64,000 nucleotides of DNA, taken from positions 41,880,045-41,944,044 of the forward strand of contig CM067592.1 of the NCBI GenBank assembly GCA_034336665.1. The letters are read 5' to 3'. Made by a program: the position numbers and the translations under genes. Of the stretch, positions 39,806-50,900 are shown in pieces. Position 1 is the first letter of the stretch. Each line of letters opens with the position of its first letter. The notes beneath the pieces were generated by a model. That model was not told the origin of the DNA. It saw nothing but the letters and a program-made list of their open reading frames with translations, and searched no databases. This stretch comes from Luscinia megarhynchos. Taxonomy: Eukaryota; Chordata; Aves; Passeriformes; Turdidae.

Positions 39806-40345
39806 GTCCCAGCAGCCAAAGCCTCTGCCCCATGCAATTTGTTCCATCACATGCAGGCTCCAAGAGGACCTTTGGCTTGCTCTACAAAGTCTGTCATGGG
39901 GGAGAAGAGCAAGCCTGAATACTGTGCAAAGTGCTGCTTGGTAGCCAACCACAGCAAGCACAGTCAAGTGCCCAGATGGTCCTGCTGCTGCTCCAACACT
40001 TCCTGACTACACTCCTTCCTCTTACTGGTAAAGAGAGGAACAGGTACCCTAGGCACTAATCCCTTTCAATCATACACCCAGAACTTTGCCATCGTGTTTG
40101 ATTCTGCCCAAGTCCTGGTTTGCTGTGTCATTCATGCCTGTGTGAGAGAAGAACAAAGCATAACAACCCCTGTTTCTACTAGGTTGTGGTCTCTGTGGCA
40201 TCGCAGGCCATAGCCTCTGGAAGGCAGCAAACTTCAGGTGAATCCCTGACAGGCTGGCAAATGGGTCAGTCCTCCTTCGTAGAGATATACTCACAATGAG
40301 CACTCATCATTTCTTTTTGTGGTTTCTAATGTGTGCTGTGAGTGT
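39803..40345 (-). pseudogene. CR1 ORF1 remnant, esterase (SGNH hydrolase) domain
   Basis: On the minus strand this region reads the esterase domain found in CR1 ORF1. The block-I region is IVSISLRRRTDPF (from about 40,300), where intact copies have a GDSL-type motif: the Gly and Asp are lost and one Ser is kept. About 45 residues later comes ALFFSHTGMNDTANQDLGRIK, matching the block-III pattern LLFHxGTNDTAxxDLGRIK, with the conserved Asn-Asp kept at 40,127-40,138. Then follow a YLFLSLPV stretch and, near 39,803-39,823, GFGCWDT for the usual GFGFYDxG. Frameshifts and an in-frame stop (after KVLGV, 40,069) break it, so it is a dead copy. The esterase assignment comes from motif recognition; its role in CR1 biology (lipid or membrane binding has been proposed) is not settled. 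Confidence 0.8.
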
Positions 40346-40383
40346 GGCTTCTCCCTCCTAAGCTTGTTCATTGGTGTCTCCAA

Positions 40384-40999
40384 GTGTTAGAATATCTTAG
40401 AATCGAAGAATGTTTTGGATTGGAAAATACCTTGAAGACCATCCAGTTCCTATGTCATGGTCAGGAATACTTTCCACTAGACCAGGTCGCTCAAAGCCCC
40501 ATCCAGCCTGGCCTTGAGTATTGCCAGGGATGGGACTTCTTCAACTTCTCTGGGCAACGTGGGCCACTTCCTCACCACCCCCACAGTAAAGAATTCTTAA
40601 TATCTAATCTAAACCTGCCCTTTCTTTCAATCTAAAACTATTCCTATTTGTCCTGTTACTAAATGCTCTTGTAAATTGGCTCTTTTCTCCTTTCTGGTAG
40701 ACTCCCTTGACATACTCAGTCTACACCCTGAATGCTTCTCCAGGCCAAACAATCCCAATTCTTACAGCTTTTCTTTGTAGTAAAGAAAATCTCTAATCAT
40801 CTTGGTGGTCTCCCCTGGACTCACTCCAACAGGTCCATGCCCTTTCTGTGTTGGGACCCCAGAGCTGGATGCAGTGTTCCAGCTGGGGTCTCACCTGAGA
40901 GAATCACCTCCTTTGACTTGCTGGCCACACTGCTTCTATTCTCATCTATCTCACCCTGGTTTCTAGGCAGGAGAGATGAGTGCACCAGAGTTCTGCTCT
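40384..40999 (-). mobile_element. CR1 LINE fragment, 3' part of ORF2 and 3' UTR
   Basis: Read on the plus strand it is antisense CR1. It has TTAGAATATCTTAGAATCGAAG for the octamer tail, then CACTAGACCAGGTCGCTCAAAG, GCCAGGGATGGGACTTCTTC, AACAGGTCCATGCCCTTTCTG and AATCACCTCCTTTGACTTGC in the order expected for the 3' UTR and the end of ORF2. The conserved right limit is near 40,950-41,000. A plus-strand frame of 155 codons (40,732-41,199) is its antisense. This copy is better preserved than its neighbours at 39.2-40.3 kb and so may be a later insertion. Confidence 0.9.
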
Positions 41000-41345
41000 C
41001 GTGGGTCACCAGGATCTGCAGTGCATTAGTCAGAGCAGCATCAACCATCAGGACCTGGTTACAAAAGCCCTCCTCTGTTTCTTCTTCAGCCTGTCCAGTA
41101 CCACACAGGCTCTCCCTGGCTCCTGTAACTCAGCCCCCTGGTGTCCCTGGCCTCAGCCTGCACCCTTCACAGATACTTGCTTATGCCTCAAGACCATAGC
41201 CTAGGCACCCACCACAAGCTCAGGACCACACTGTACTCTTTCACTAGCACTTCTGCCTGGGAGACAGGCCCCCAGATATCGTGTGGGTTCTCCCAGTTTT
41301 TGCTTGGAGAGGAGCATCCGCCTCCACACACTGCCGGCAACAATT
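41000..41345. other. unassigned GC-rich block next to CR1
   Basis: The block is markedly richer in G and C than the surroundings and continues directly from the 3' CR1 fragment. It may be more of the same CR1 copy from a region I do not recognise, or a different element. All frames here are short or continue the antisense CR1 frames. No splice-like borders or domain motifs were found. Confidence 0.5.
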
Positions 41346-42491
41346 AATTACAAATATATGCGTGGGACTTATTTAGAACTTGCCATAGAAATAAATTTTT
41401 AAAAGGTGAGGAGAAAGGGGAAAATGATGGCTGTGTTTCCACATATGACCAGTTTTTGCCCTCTTTGCCTGTCACACTGTATTGCAGTGCAGTGATGGGT
41501 TATCAGCTACTTGTGTTGGGCTGAAATAACAGTAGGTTTCACACTTCCCACAACACAAATGGAGGCCTGATTTGATTAAGTGAAAAAAAAAGTGAAAAAG
41601 TGAAAAAAAAACCCTGTTGTTATAAGTACCAATTTTCACTGTTTGGGGAATTGTCTGTCCTCCTTGGGAAGTCTACTTCTCAAACTAGATGTGTCACAAA
41701 AACTCAGATGAACACCAAAAAAAGCTGAAGTATGATCTCTGCTGCTGATGAATAACTTCAGGTTCCCAGCATGGAAACCAACAGATCTACAGTTCTGAGA
41801 ACCCTCTTGTATTGTTGCCACATAATTCTTAAAATCACAGATGGGCAATTATGCACGCAGCAAAAAGGATTTTTATATCATAAAAGCCCTAGAACTATGT
41901 TGAGATTGTGTAAATTAGATACTACAGACAGTTTAGTTATCTCCACAATCCAGGAAATAAATGCAAGATTAGCTGAGAGGTTCAGCCATCGTCTAAATAA
42001 ACTGGTTGGGGTACTCTTTTCAGCTCAAGAAATACCCAGATGTCAGGATTTTTGCCCTCTATTAATAATGAAGTGTATCTGAACACACATTCAACAGGCA
42101 GACAGTATAAAATGCCAGCATGTTACTAACTTGCACTGCTTTTGACGTGAATATTCATCTTCCATAATTCTTCTAAAAATATTGTTTAAAACAATGAGAT
42201 GCCCAGAAAACTTAAATGAATGCAGAGTTTGTGGAAGAATGGAAACAATTCCACAGTGCTCATACCAATAACATCTTTAAACAGGAACAGATATACAAGA
42301 AGTTTTGCAAATGGGACACCAGGTATCATCCTTCCAATTTAACATAATGATAATTCTCTTGCCAAAAAAGTAGGTGAGTCAGAATGTGCCAGCAGAAGAA
42401 CCCAATCACTGTAATGCATTGTTGTCAGCTTTCTGAAATAACAAGGTGACATAAATCTTAGAGATTTGCCTCTCTGCAGCACAGGGGCTGG
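41346..42491. other. AT-rich non-coding DNA
   Basis: Contains a short run of GTGAAAAA units (41,580-41,613) and a 103-codon plus-strand frame (41,771-42,082). That frame has mixed composition but no recognised domain and no good splice borders. I do not call a gene. Confidence 0.4.
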
Positions 42492-42640
42492 AATTTTTTT
42501 TAGGGTTTTTTGTTGTTGCTGTTTGGGGACTTTTTGGGGGTTTTTGTGAATTTTTTTGGGTATTTAATTGCTTTGTGTTTTCAGGGTTTTTTGTTGTTGT
42601 TTGGTTGGTTTTGGTTTTTAGGCTGGAGGCTTTTTTTGGT
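42492..42640 (-). repeat. A/C-rich low-complexity tract on the minus strand
   Basis: The plus strand is T runs broken by G or short G runs (TTTTTTGTTGTTG, GGGGACTTTTTGGGGG). Read on the minus strand it has the same CAAAA and CCAAAC character as the patches at 4.2, 26.4 and 56.1 kb. Confidence 0.85.
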
Positions 42641-43007
42641 CACTTACTTCAAAGAAATTCCCTAAGAAAACATCAGACAAATATTATGGATGTTTTGACT
42701 TCAATGAAGCTAAGAAATACTGATCTAGGAGAAAATGTATAGCAGTGTTAGGCAGCAACAGATACTAAACAAACAGAAGATACTATGCCTATGTTTAGAT
42801 ACCCAAGCACTCCTAATCACATTGTAAAAATCTATTCTTCTCCACAAAAGTCTAAAAAAATTAGGAACCAATATTACAGTATCTGTTTTACGATCTGGAG
42901 ATATATTAAAAAGAAGCATTTTCATTCCTTTATAGCAGAAGCTCTTAGGACCTCTAAAAATAATTTGTTTGTGATAAGAGCCACTGCACATACATACACA
43001 GACATAC

Positions 43008-43008
<1 letters not shown>
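42641..43008. other. AT-rich non-coding DNA
   Basis: A short unique-looking stretch that grades into ACATAC repeats just before the GATA array. Nothing else is recognised. Confidence 0.5.
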
Positions 43009-43091
<83 letters not shown>

Positions 43092-43100
43092 CGATCGATC
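43009..43100 (+). repeat. (GATA)20 microsatellite ending in GATC units
   Basis: Twenty uninterrupted GATA units (43,009-43,088) are followed by three GATC units (43,089-43,100) and preceded by ACATACAGACATACA. The lack of interruptions suggests a length-variable locus. A minus-strand frame reading repeated Leu-Ser-Ile-Tyr is only its translation. Confidence 0.98.
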
Positions 43101-43784
43101 TAAGACAGTTAATATTTTGGTCATGGGGAGTAGGCATTTACTTTCTGGATTTTTTCTGCCAAAATTGCTTGGGTTTAAGGCTATTTTATCCTTCAGATTT
43201 CACAGTCTGTTTCTTTAATTCCTTAATTTCAAAATGGTGGTAGAAATGTGCTAAATACTTAAAAAACAGTTGCCTCGTGTTTCCAACATTCAGATTCCCA
43301 AACAGAACACACATATACTGCCACAAAAATATTTCAATTGTTTTCTCAAGACTGAAGAAGTCAATCAATTTAAGTCCTGCTTTTAACAGATGATAAGTCA
43401 CTGAAATCTGCAAGTTTCCTATCACTTATTGGTTTTTTCATTAAAGAACTGTTTTATTTGAAGATCCAAGATAGACATGAAGTAAGAATGAATGAAAAGG
43501 TAGAGCTGAGCACAATCAGTTACTTCAAATGTCAGAAAATCTAGGCTTGTTGTCTTTATTAGTAACATCACAGCAATAAATCAACACATTACTTCTAGAT
43601 TGTAATCCAATTTTAAAAACTCCGTCATTAGTGTAGAAATAAATCTAAATCAAAGGCTTGTAGGCTTTTGTCCTGCTGTGGTTTTTCAACCACCCTGACA
43701 TCTACTGTAGAGGTTGCATGCTGAGCAACCCAGTAAACTCTTGGAATAGACAGAGGATAACTTCTTAAGACATGAAACAGATTC
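43101..43784. other. AT-rich non-coding DNA
   Basis: Lies between the GATA array and a CR1 pair. Frames reach only 79 codons and show no motif. Confidence 0.5.
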
Positions 43785-44275
43785 CCCTATGAGAGGGCAT
43801 GAAAGGCTGGACCTGGAGGCCACCAATGCAAGTGAGCCACTTGGGAACACCAAGATCAGAGACAAGCCTGAGTGGAGATGCACTAAGGGTGCATCTGAGG
43901 GTGAGGGGGAGAGGAGAGAAAGTCTTGAACTCCAGGACACAAATATCCATCGCCTAAAGGAGCTAGTCAGCAGGACCCCAGGGAATCTGCCCTCAGGGAA
44001 AGGAAGCAGAACAGGCCTGGCAGATCTTAAAAGAACACACATCATAGAGCAGAGTCCCCAGGAGCAAGAAATCAGGCAAACAAGGCCAGCATGGATGAGT
44101 GCACACCAGCTGCCCAAACTAAAGGGCACAAAGCAAATGCAGATGTGAAGGCAGGAATAGGTTTCAGGGAAGAGCATAAGGAAGGTATCCCAACTATGCA
44201 AGGATGGACTCAGCAGGGCAGGACTCAATGATCTTTCTGGTCTTTTCCAACCTAAATAACTCTGATTCCACACAA
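43785..44275 (+). mobile_element. CR1 LINE fragment with internal deletion
   Basis: A plus-strand frame (43,789-44,148, 119 codons) reads the CR1 ORF2 segment between endonuclease and reverse transcriptase, with the block RTPGNLPSGKGS followed by SPQEQEIRQTRPAW. After about 44,190 the sequence jumps to the CR1 3' end: CAGGACTCAATGATCTTTC then TTCCAACCTAAATAACTCTG. The reverse transcriptase is therefore missing by internal deletion. The longest open frame in the window, 225 codons on the minus strand (43,686-44,363), is antisense to this copy and not a gene. Confidence 0.85.
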
Positions 44276-45162
44276 TTGCCAAGCCCCTCTCCACAATATC
44301 TGAAAAGTCATGGAAGTCAAGTGATGACTCTGGTGAACAAAAACAGAGAAAAAATGCACCCATTTTCAGAAAAGGTAGAAAGGAGGATCCTGGGAACTAC
44401 CAACCTGTCAGCCTCCTCTGTGTGTCTGGAATGATTCTTCTAGAAGCTCTGCTAAGGCACATGGAGGACAGGAAGGTGACTTGAGACAGCCAGCACAGCC
44501 TCACCAAGTGCAAATCCTGCCTGACCAGCCTGGGGGTGAGAGCCTGGACATGACCCAGCCATGGGCACTCCCAGCCCAGAACGTGTCCTGGGCTGCATCC
44601 AAAGCAGCGTGGGCAGCAGGGGAGGGAGGGGATTCTGCCCCTCTGCTCTGCTCTTCTCTGTGAGACCCCAGCTGGAACCCTGCACCCAGCCCTGGGGTCC
44701 CTGCACAGGAAGGACATGGAACTGCTGGAGTGAGTCCAGAGGAGGGACATAGAAACAACCTTTCCAATGACTAAAGGCTGAGAAGGTTGTTCAGCCTGGA
44801 GAAGAGAGGGCTCTGGGATGACTTCACTCTGGCCTTCCAGTACCTAAAGGAGGTTTAAGAGAAAGGTAAGCACAGACTTTTTAAGCAGGGCTTGTTGAGA
44901 TAGTTCAAAGACAAATGGTTTTAAACTAAAGGATGGTAAATTTTGATACATGTAAGGAAGAAATTTGTCGCAACAGGGGTAGTGAAACACTGGAGGATAT
45001 TGCCCAGAGAGGTGGTAGATGCCCCCTCTCTGGACATATTCCAAGTCGGTCTGGATCGGGCTCCTGACCCAGCTGAAGATGTCCCTTGTCATTGCAGGGA
45101 AGTTGGAGTAGATGGCCTTTAAAACTCCCTTGTAATACAAAGTATTCTATGGTTCTATAATA
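44276..45162 (+). mobile_element. CR1 LINE fragment with 3' tail
   Basis: Sense CR1. It starts with the coding segment for the linker end (AATATCTGAAAAGTCATGGA at about 44,298) and GGGAACTACCAACCTGTCAGC. It lacks the middle of the reverse transcriptase: it jumps from the CTGACCAGCCTGG string at about 44,520 to CTGGGCTGCATCCAAAGCAG. It then runs through GTGAGACCCCAGCTGGAACC, TTCAGCCTGGAGAAGAGAGG and GCCCAGAGAGGTGGTAGATG to GTTGGAGTAGATGGCCTTTA and an ATTCTATGGTTCTATA tail at about 45,147. It directly follows another CR1 3' end in the same direction, so this is a separate copy. Confidence 0.92.
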
Positions 45163-48100
45163 AAATAGCTTGCATTTGTGGCAGACTTAGAAAAACTAAA
45201 TTCTTAACTGTAGCCAAAACAATCCTTTAAAAAGCTGCATCACTGTGAGATCATGAAGGAAAATGAGTATGTGAAGTAATACAACAGACACACAACCATC
45301 TTATAAGAACATGGAAGCATTCCCAAGGTGATTATGCCTTACTGTTTTAGCAAGCAAAACATTAGGGGACTGTACTACTGAAATTTGAGATTAATGTCTT
45401 AAACACTGTACTGCTAAAACAAACAGCTTTAAAATGCATTGATTCCAGTTCAGCATATTGATTTTTAAGGTATAAGTTACAAATTGAAAGCTATTAAACT
45501 ATAAAAAATATACATGGCTTTTCACTTGATCAGCAGTAGTGTTAGTCTGCAATACCTTCTTAACTCATTTTTACTAATTCAGCCAAAAGCAAGTAATTCA
45601 GTTATACTGAGCATGACACTTACTGAAATGAAACATCCATACCTAAACTTTAATCCAGTAACACAGAAATTGTTAACTCCCCAAAAATAGCTTATCACTG
45701 GCTCTCTGTTCTAACTTGTTCTAAAGTGCAACATACATCACATTATCCAGATGAAAAAGCTATTGCACAATCCTACACAGAACGTGAATAAGAACAATTT
45801 TCTCCATTAGCATTACATTTTTTTAAAGGTCGCTGGGATTATTTCTCAAAAGCAGGACAAACGTAAACTTCTAATTTGGCCAAATATTTTTAAGTGTATC
45901 TCCCATGCAAATAAACAGGAGTATGTATTTTCAAGCCATTGAACATTTCTCTTATAACAACACCCCAAAATTTTATTGTTTTAAAGTTTTAGTTTGGACA
46001 AAGACCTAAAATGAAATAAATTTATACACATCTGAAGACATTGTTTTATAAAGGAATAGTTCCAGCCATTTGAAAATACTTTACTGTTATAACCAATATT
46101 CAATTTCCTCTGACTTGTAAAGCATTATCTGAAGGGCAACTCAGTAAAATTGAATGCAAACAGAAGAAATAAAGCAGATTGTAGTTAGTTATCTTTGAGA
46201 TGCAGAGACCTGCAGCACTTCTGTTTTACACTGTCAGCAAAGAGAGCCTGTTATACTTCTGTGGAAGCAATTTTACATTTATGAGCTGTCAAAGCTATAA
46301 CGTGTTCAAAGTGAAGAAATATATAATGATTCATCACATGTCACATGAAGTGAAGAGGCAATTAAGAGAACAACTTTAGATGATGCTACACAAATTCTCT
46401 ATTTTATTCAAAGATGCAGCTGACTACAAAATAACCAATGGTCCACAAACCACAGCTGATAGGCCTAAAGCTCTTAATGTCAAACATCATTAAATATTAG
46501 ACAATTAGTCCAAAACCGAATTTTTAAGTTACCTAAACCTATTCAGAAGGCATGTTATTAAAGCCCGTTTTCATAGTCTACATAACACATTATTAAGTAA
46601 TAGAAATATACTTTAGAAAGAAGAATTCATTATTCATTATATTACCCCATTTAAAAGTTTGTTGTCATTTGTGATGAAATCTCTGATAGAGAAAAAATAA
46701 ATCATGATCTGCTGCCTTACCAAGGTCACTATGTCACTGTTCAGCAGTGAATGCTCCACCAGCTTGTGATGATTTTATAAAAAATCTTTAAAGCCAAATA
46801 TTACATTTTTCCACCAAAAGAACACCTACATGCTACATTATAATTAGAATTCTATTTTAACACAAGCAACATGCATTTAAATTACATCCTGGTGCTTCAA
46901 GTTTTAAGTGCTTGACAAAGCAATTCTAATAGTTTTTAATAGATACGTCTCATTTCTTTGTATATATGCTTTTAATTCACTGCCAAATGAAGAATCATTT
47001 TATAAAGCAAACTAATTCAGCAGTTTCCAGAATTAAGTTTCAAAGAACAGTTTAATAAGGATTTCTAATTAAGTACACTAAGTTTTTTCCTTTTGCTCTA
47101 CTGACAGTAATTTAGTAACACACCATGATAACTGAATCTAGTGCAGGGCTTAAAAATGCCCAGAACACAACATGAGCCTTGTCACACTAATTTGTCCCAG
47201 AATTTGGTAGGCACCTAAGATTGCCACAACCCCCACACTGGAAGTAATACCTAGACTGAGCAGCAGGTGATGTAAATATCTAGCCTTGAGCAGGATCATG
47301 GCGATAAAACTTATCACAAATTTAATTATTAATTCCTATAATAACATATTGCACAGTCTCCTCATGATTCTTCCAGTCACATCACTCTATTACTCTTCCA
47401 GGCCTATAAAAGTACACAGGCTGCTTAACAGTATATTTAAACAAGCATACTTGAGGATACAGCTTTCCCAAACAGGTTCCAGATTTTATATAATACACAG
47501 AAGCAACAATCAGCTCCATTGGGTTTTGAAACATTTTTACATTCCTTTTATGTTTCCAATCAGACATTTATTATAAGCCATATTACCTGACGACATTTCA
47601 TTAAATAGCCTTTTTATGCTGAAGGATTATCTTAACTGACTTATATACAAAGGAGAAGCAATCCATAAAAAGGAAGATAAATCTCCTAAGTTTTATACTG
47701 ATCTCAGAAGTGCGTTGTTTCACAGCAGTGTCTCTACTGTCTCAACACACTCTAGAGGGAGGCTGCTGCTACAGCTACAGTAATTCATACAGCTATTGTA
47801 GCACCTGCTTTATTTCGAGAGATGAAGTATATCCCTCTTGTATAGCAGATCTAACGAAAGTGGAATTAACCCGAGTAATCCTCAGTAACTAGGCTATATT
47901 TAATCAACATGGGGTTTGTGATAGATCCCTCCATCCTTTTTGAAACAACTTAAAGTACTATTATTTTAAATATGTTTTTTAACTTCTTATCAGAAAGTAT
48001 TTAGAATGGATAGAACACCTTTCAATAACTTTCAAATAATTTCCAATTTGCAAAAAGCTTTTAAAAAAGCATATTAAATAAACTGCTTCAGAAGAATCAG

Positions 48101-50868
48101 GTCTTAAAATATTTGTGTGTCCAACATTTGTATGATTTAAAATGTGAGTTTGAAATACATGGCAGCACTTAGTACAAGAATCACATTCCTGCTTCTGTGT
48201 ATGTATACAGTTAAGCAAGATTACTTACAATAAATTTCATACAAAGAGCAATTTATAATCAACACATATACAGATATTTGCTGTCTTGAACAGCTAACCA
48301 GTTACTAAAAGACATTGTGGAAAAAAAACAGCTAGAGACTTTCTTGCTGGAAGCACTCAGTAGTGATGAAGTTGGATCAGCCATCTGTACTTAAAAATGC
48401 AACAGCTGGGATTTACAATACCCACCTGGAACATATATTGATGTCAATAACAGATAAGCCCTTTTGAACAATTTAAAGAGGGGTTCAGCTCTGAAAAACA
48501 GAAACCTCACTTGATGTGCTCACTGAAAGAACTTCAAACGTAAGCTTTTGTGGTAACTTGATTTCAACTAATTAATACTTTCGAGCAACATACTAAATAC
48601 ACACAACTCATATTTTTGAGCAAAATTACTGTTTTCTGTATTTAATGCCCTTCTTAGTCTTCATTTCCTCAGACTAATTTGTAAAATACAGACATAAATT
48701 TAAGTAACACAAAAAATTTCATAAAGAGGCGATCTGACTCATCTACAGAATCAGCTTTTTTGCTCACTCTTCACCAGGCTTGTGTCTGAAATCAAGCTGT
48801 AACAGATTTCAGCCTGCACAGTACATTAGTGTGGTAAATTATGCCTGAAAATTTGTTTCCTGGTAGTGTAGCAGGTTTTTTCTTCTCCTTCAGAGAGGAA
48901 AAAGAACTACCTTTGGAGGACCACACTAGTCAAGTGAGGTTTGTCTGCATATATCATAAAGCTAAGTACTCTCATTATTTGAGGCTTGGAGATTTTTCTC
49001 CTGTAAAAAGAAAAATGTTGTTCTTATAAACTGTCCAATTAAGACATTTTTTTTCTTTGTACTCACTAGATATGATTATAAATATGCAGGTATCTTTCTT
49101 AAATCTTCTATCATTTACATAAATAACACTATTATTTCTGAGTAAAAAGGTGTAAAGCTTTGATAGAGGCACATGGCACAGATGCTTCCCTTGCTTTTCT
49201 TGCAAGTCAAGAAAATATTCATACAGAAATCATGTACTTGGGATCCTGTCAATAGGATTTAAGAATGTAACTGGGGTGCTAGGGGATGTCAGGGACAGGA
49301 TACATACTGTTAAAGGGAGGGAGGGATTTCTATTGGTTTTCTTAGCATAATAAAACTGAGTTTTTTTCCTTGTATCAAATGCAGCCAAGTCCTCTGGGCC
49401 ACTTCCTTTGACCAACCACAACTGCAGTGTAACCAACAGGCAAGAAAAGCTCACGACTTCAAAACAGCAAGAACAGTCCTAGTCTGATTTCTGATCATCA
49501 GTACTGCATAACCATACTGTAATGCCATTAACTGTCAATATATGTTACTGACAGGTAACATGGCTCCCACAGGAAGTCTCTCATTCTGATGGCAACTCTG
49601 CATTGTCATATTCTAAAACACTTGAGTTTGCTGCATATAGCCACAATCATTTTTGCTGGCTTTACATCCTAATGGTCTCATGAACTAAGTAAGTGGTTTT
49701 TACATAGTGTGAAGAAAAAAAAGACTCGGAAAGGGACAGAAAAGTAGTTTTGAGTCTATGATTTAAGCTCAATCTGACAAACAGAAGTATGAACAACTTC
49801 TTAAAGACAAAATATTGCTGCAATTTGATATCATTAAAAGGTGCCAAGTCAAAGAGTTTATACAACTGACACTACTTTTTACTTAAGAGAACTTTAGCAA
49901 AATTCAAAATAAGAACATGAAGCAGTGAGTCTGTCAGGTGTAAGAGCATCGGAAAAATACTATTATCCTGTCTTATGTTTGAATGAAGTTTATGAAAGTT
50001 ATAATGAAATAGCCAATCAATACAATGAAGCAATGTATACCATTTAAAATCATTACGGAAAATTAAACATTTTCATGTGTTTTGTCCAAGACTCCACTCT
50101 GATAACTTATATCATTCCACCTTTTTCAAACTTAAACCACTTTTTTTTTCTCTCTGCATATGGCTTATGAATGCTGAAACTTCAATTTTTCTAAATATCT
50201 TGGAAAATTCTAATGCCGTAACTTTAATGCTAGGAATATTTGAAATTAAGATAACCCACTTTTTTTTCTACTTTTTGTTCTTCAAATTAATTCCTGTCCT
50301 GGTCAATAGCTAGCATTACCAAGGGTAAATGTACTTTAAAAAAAAAATCCTATTGATGTACAAGTATTTGTATACCACGATGCATTTGTACAGGAGAGTC
50401 ATCTAAATTAGAAAAGACAGAACTGGTATCATGACATTTCACTCAAACAAGACATAATTTGTACAGATCTCCCTAGCATCAGGCAGCATCATTGATTAGT
50501 TCCTGACAGTTCAGCATCTTAGTGTGTTTTGTGTAAAGTCAAAATTAGTTCCTATGTACTACCTACTGTCCAGTCACCATAATCCAAAAAATTTTAAAAC
50601 TGAAAGTTAACATGACATCAAATTTTTTGTTTTGCAATTTTGTTTTGTTTGCAATTACTGCAACTAAAAATATAAAATATTTTAATCCCCTTTTCTTGTT
50701 AAATAGTAAACAACAGGCCTGCACTTGCAAGTGGCAGAATAGGCTTCTACTGATTATTTTGTATTTTCTGGTAAGCGGAAAAAAAAAGTGCATATTTTTA
50801 TCCACTTTTTCCACATATTCCCTAACCCTGAGTATTTCCATTCAAAAAGGATTATAATCCAAGCCTTC
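45163..50868. other. AT-rich non-coding DNA
   Basis: About 5.7 kb without recognisable transposon, gene or regulatory island. The stretch 46,100-47,000 has even, non-repetitive composition and could hold conserved non-coding elements, but that cannot be judged from one sequence. Frames reach at most 96 codons (47,286-47,576, plus) and have no motifs. Confidence 0.45.
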
Positions 50869-50900
50869 TTTTTTTTTTTTTTTTTGGTTTTTTTTTTTTA
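50869..50900. repeat. poly(T) tract
   Basis: Two long T runs separated by GG, about 32 bases in all. It could be the A-tail of a minus-strand retroposed sequence, but no body of an element is visible beside it. Confidence 0.85.

Noticed and set aside
40732..41199. 155-codon plus-strand frame
   Set aside because: Antisense of a CR1 3' fragment for most of its length; such frames are a common source of spurious gene calls in birds.
42922..43137. Minus-strand frame with repeated Leu-Ser-Ile-Tyr
   Set aside because: Translation of the GATA microsatellite.
43686..44363. Longest open frame in the window, 225 codons on the minus strand
   Set aside because: It lies antisense over a CR1 copy whose sense strand reads recognisable ORF2 sequence, and its translation has no domain of its own.
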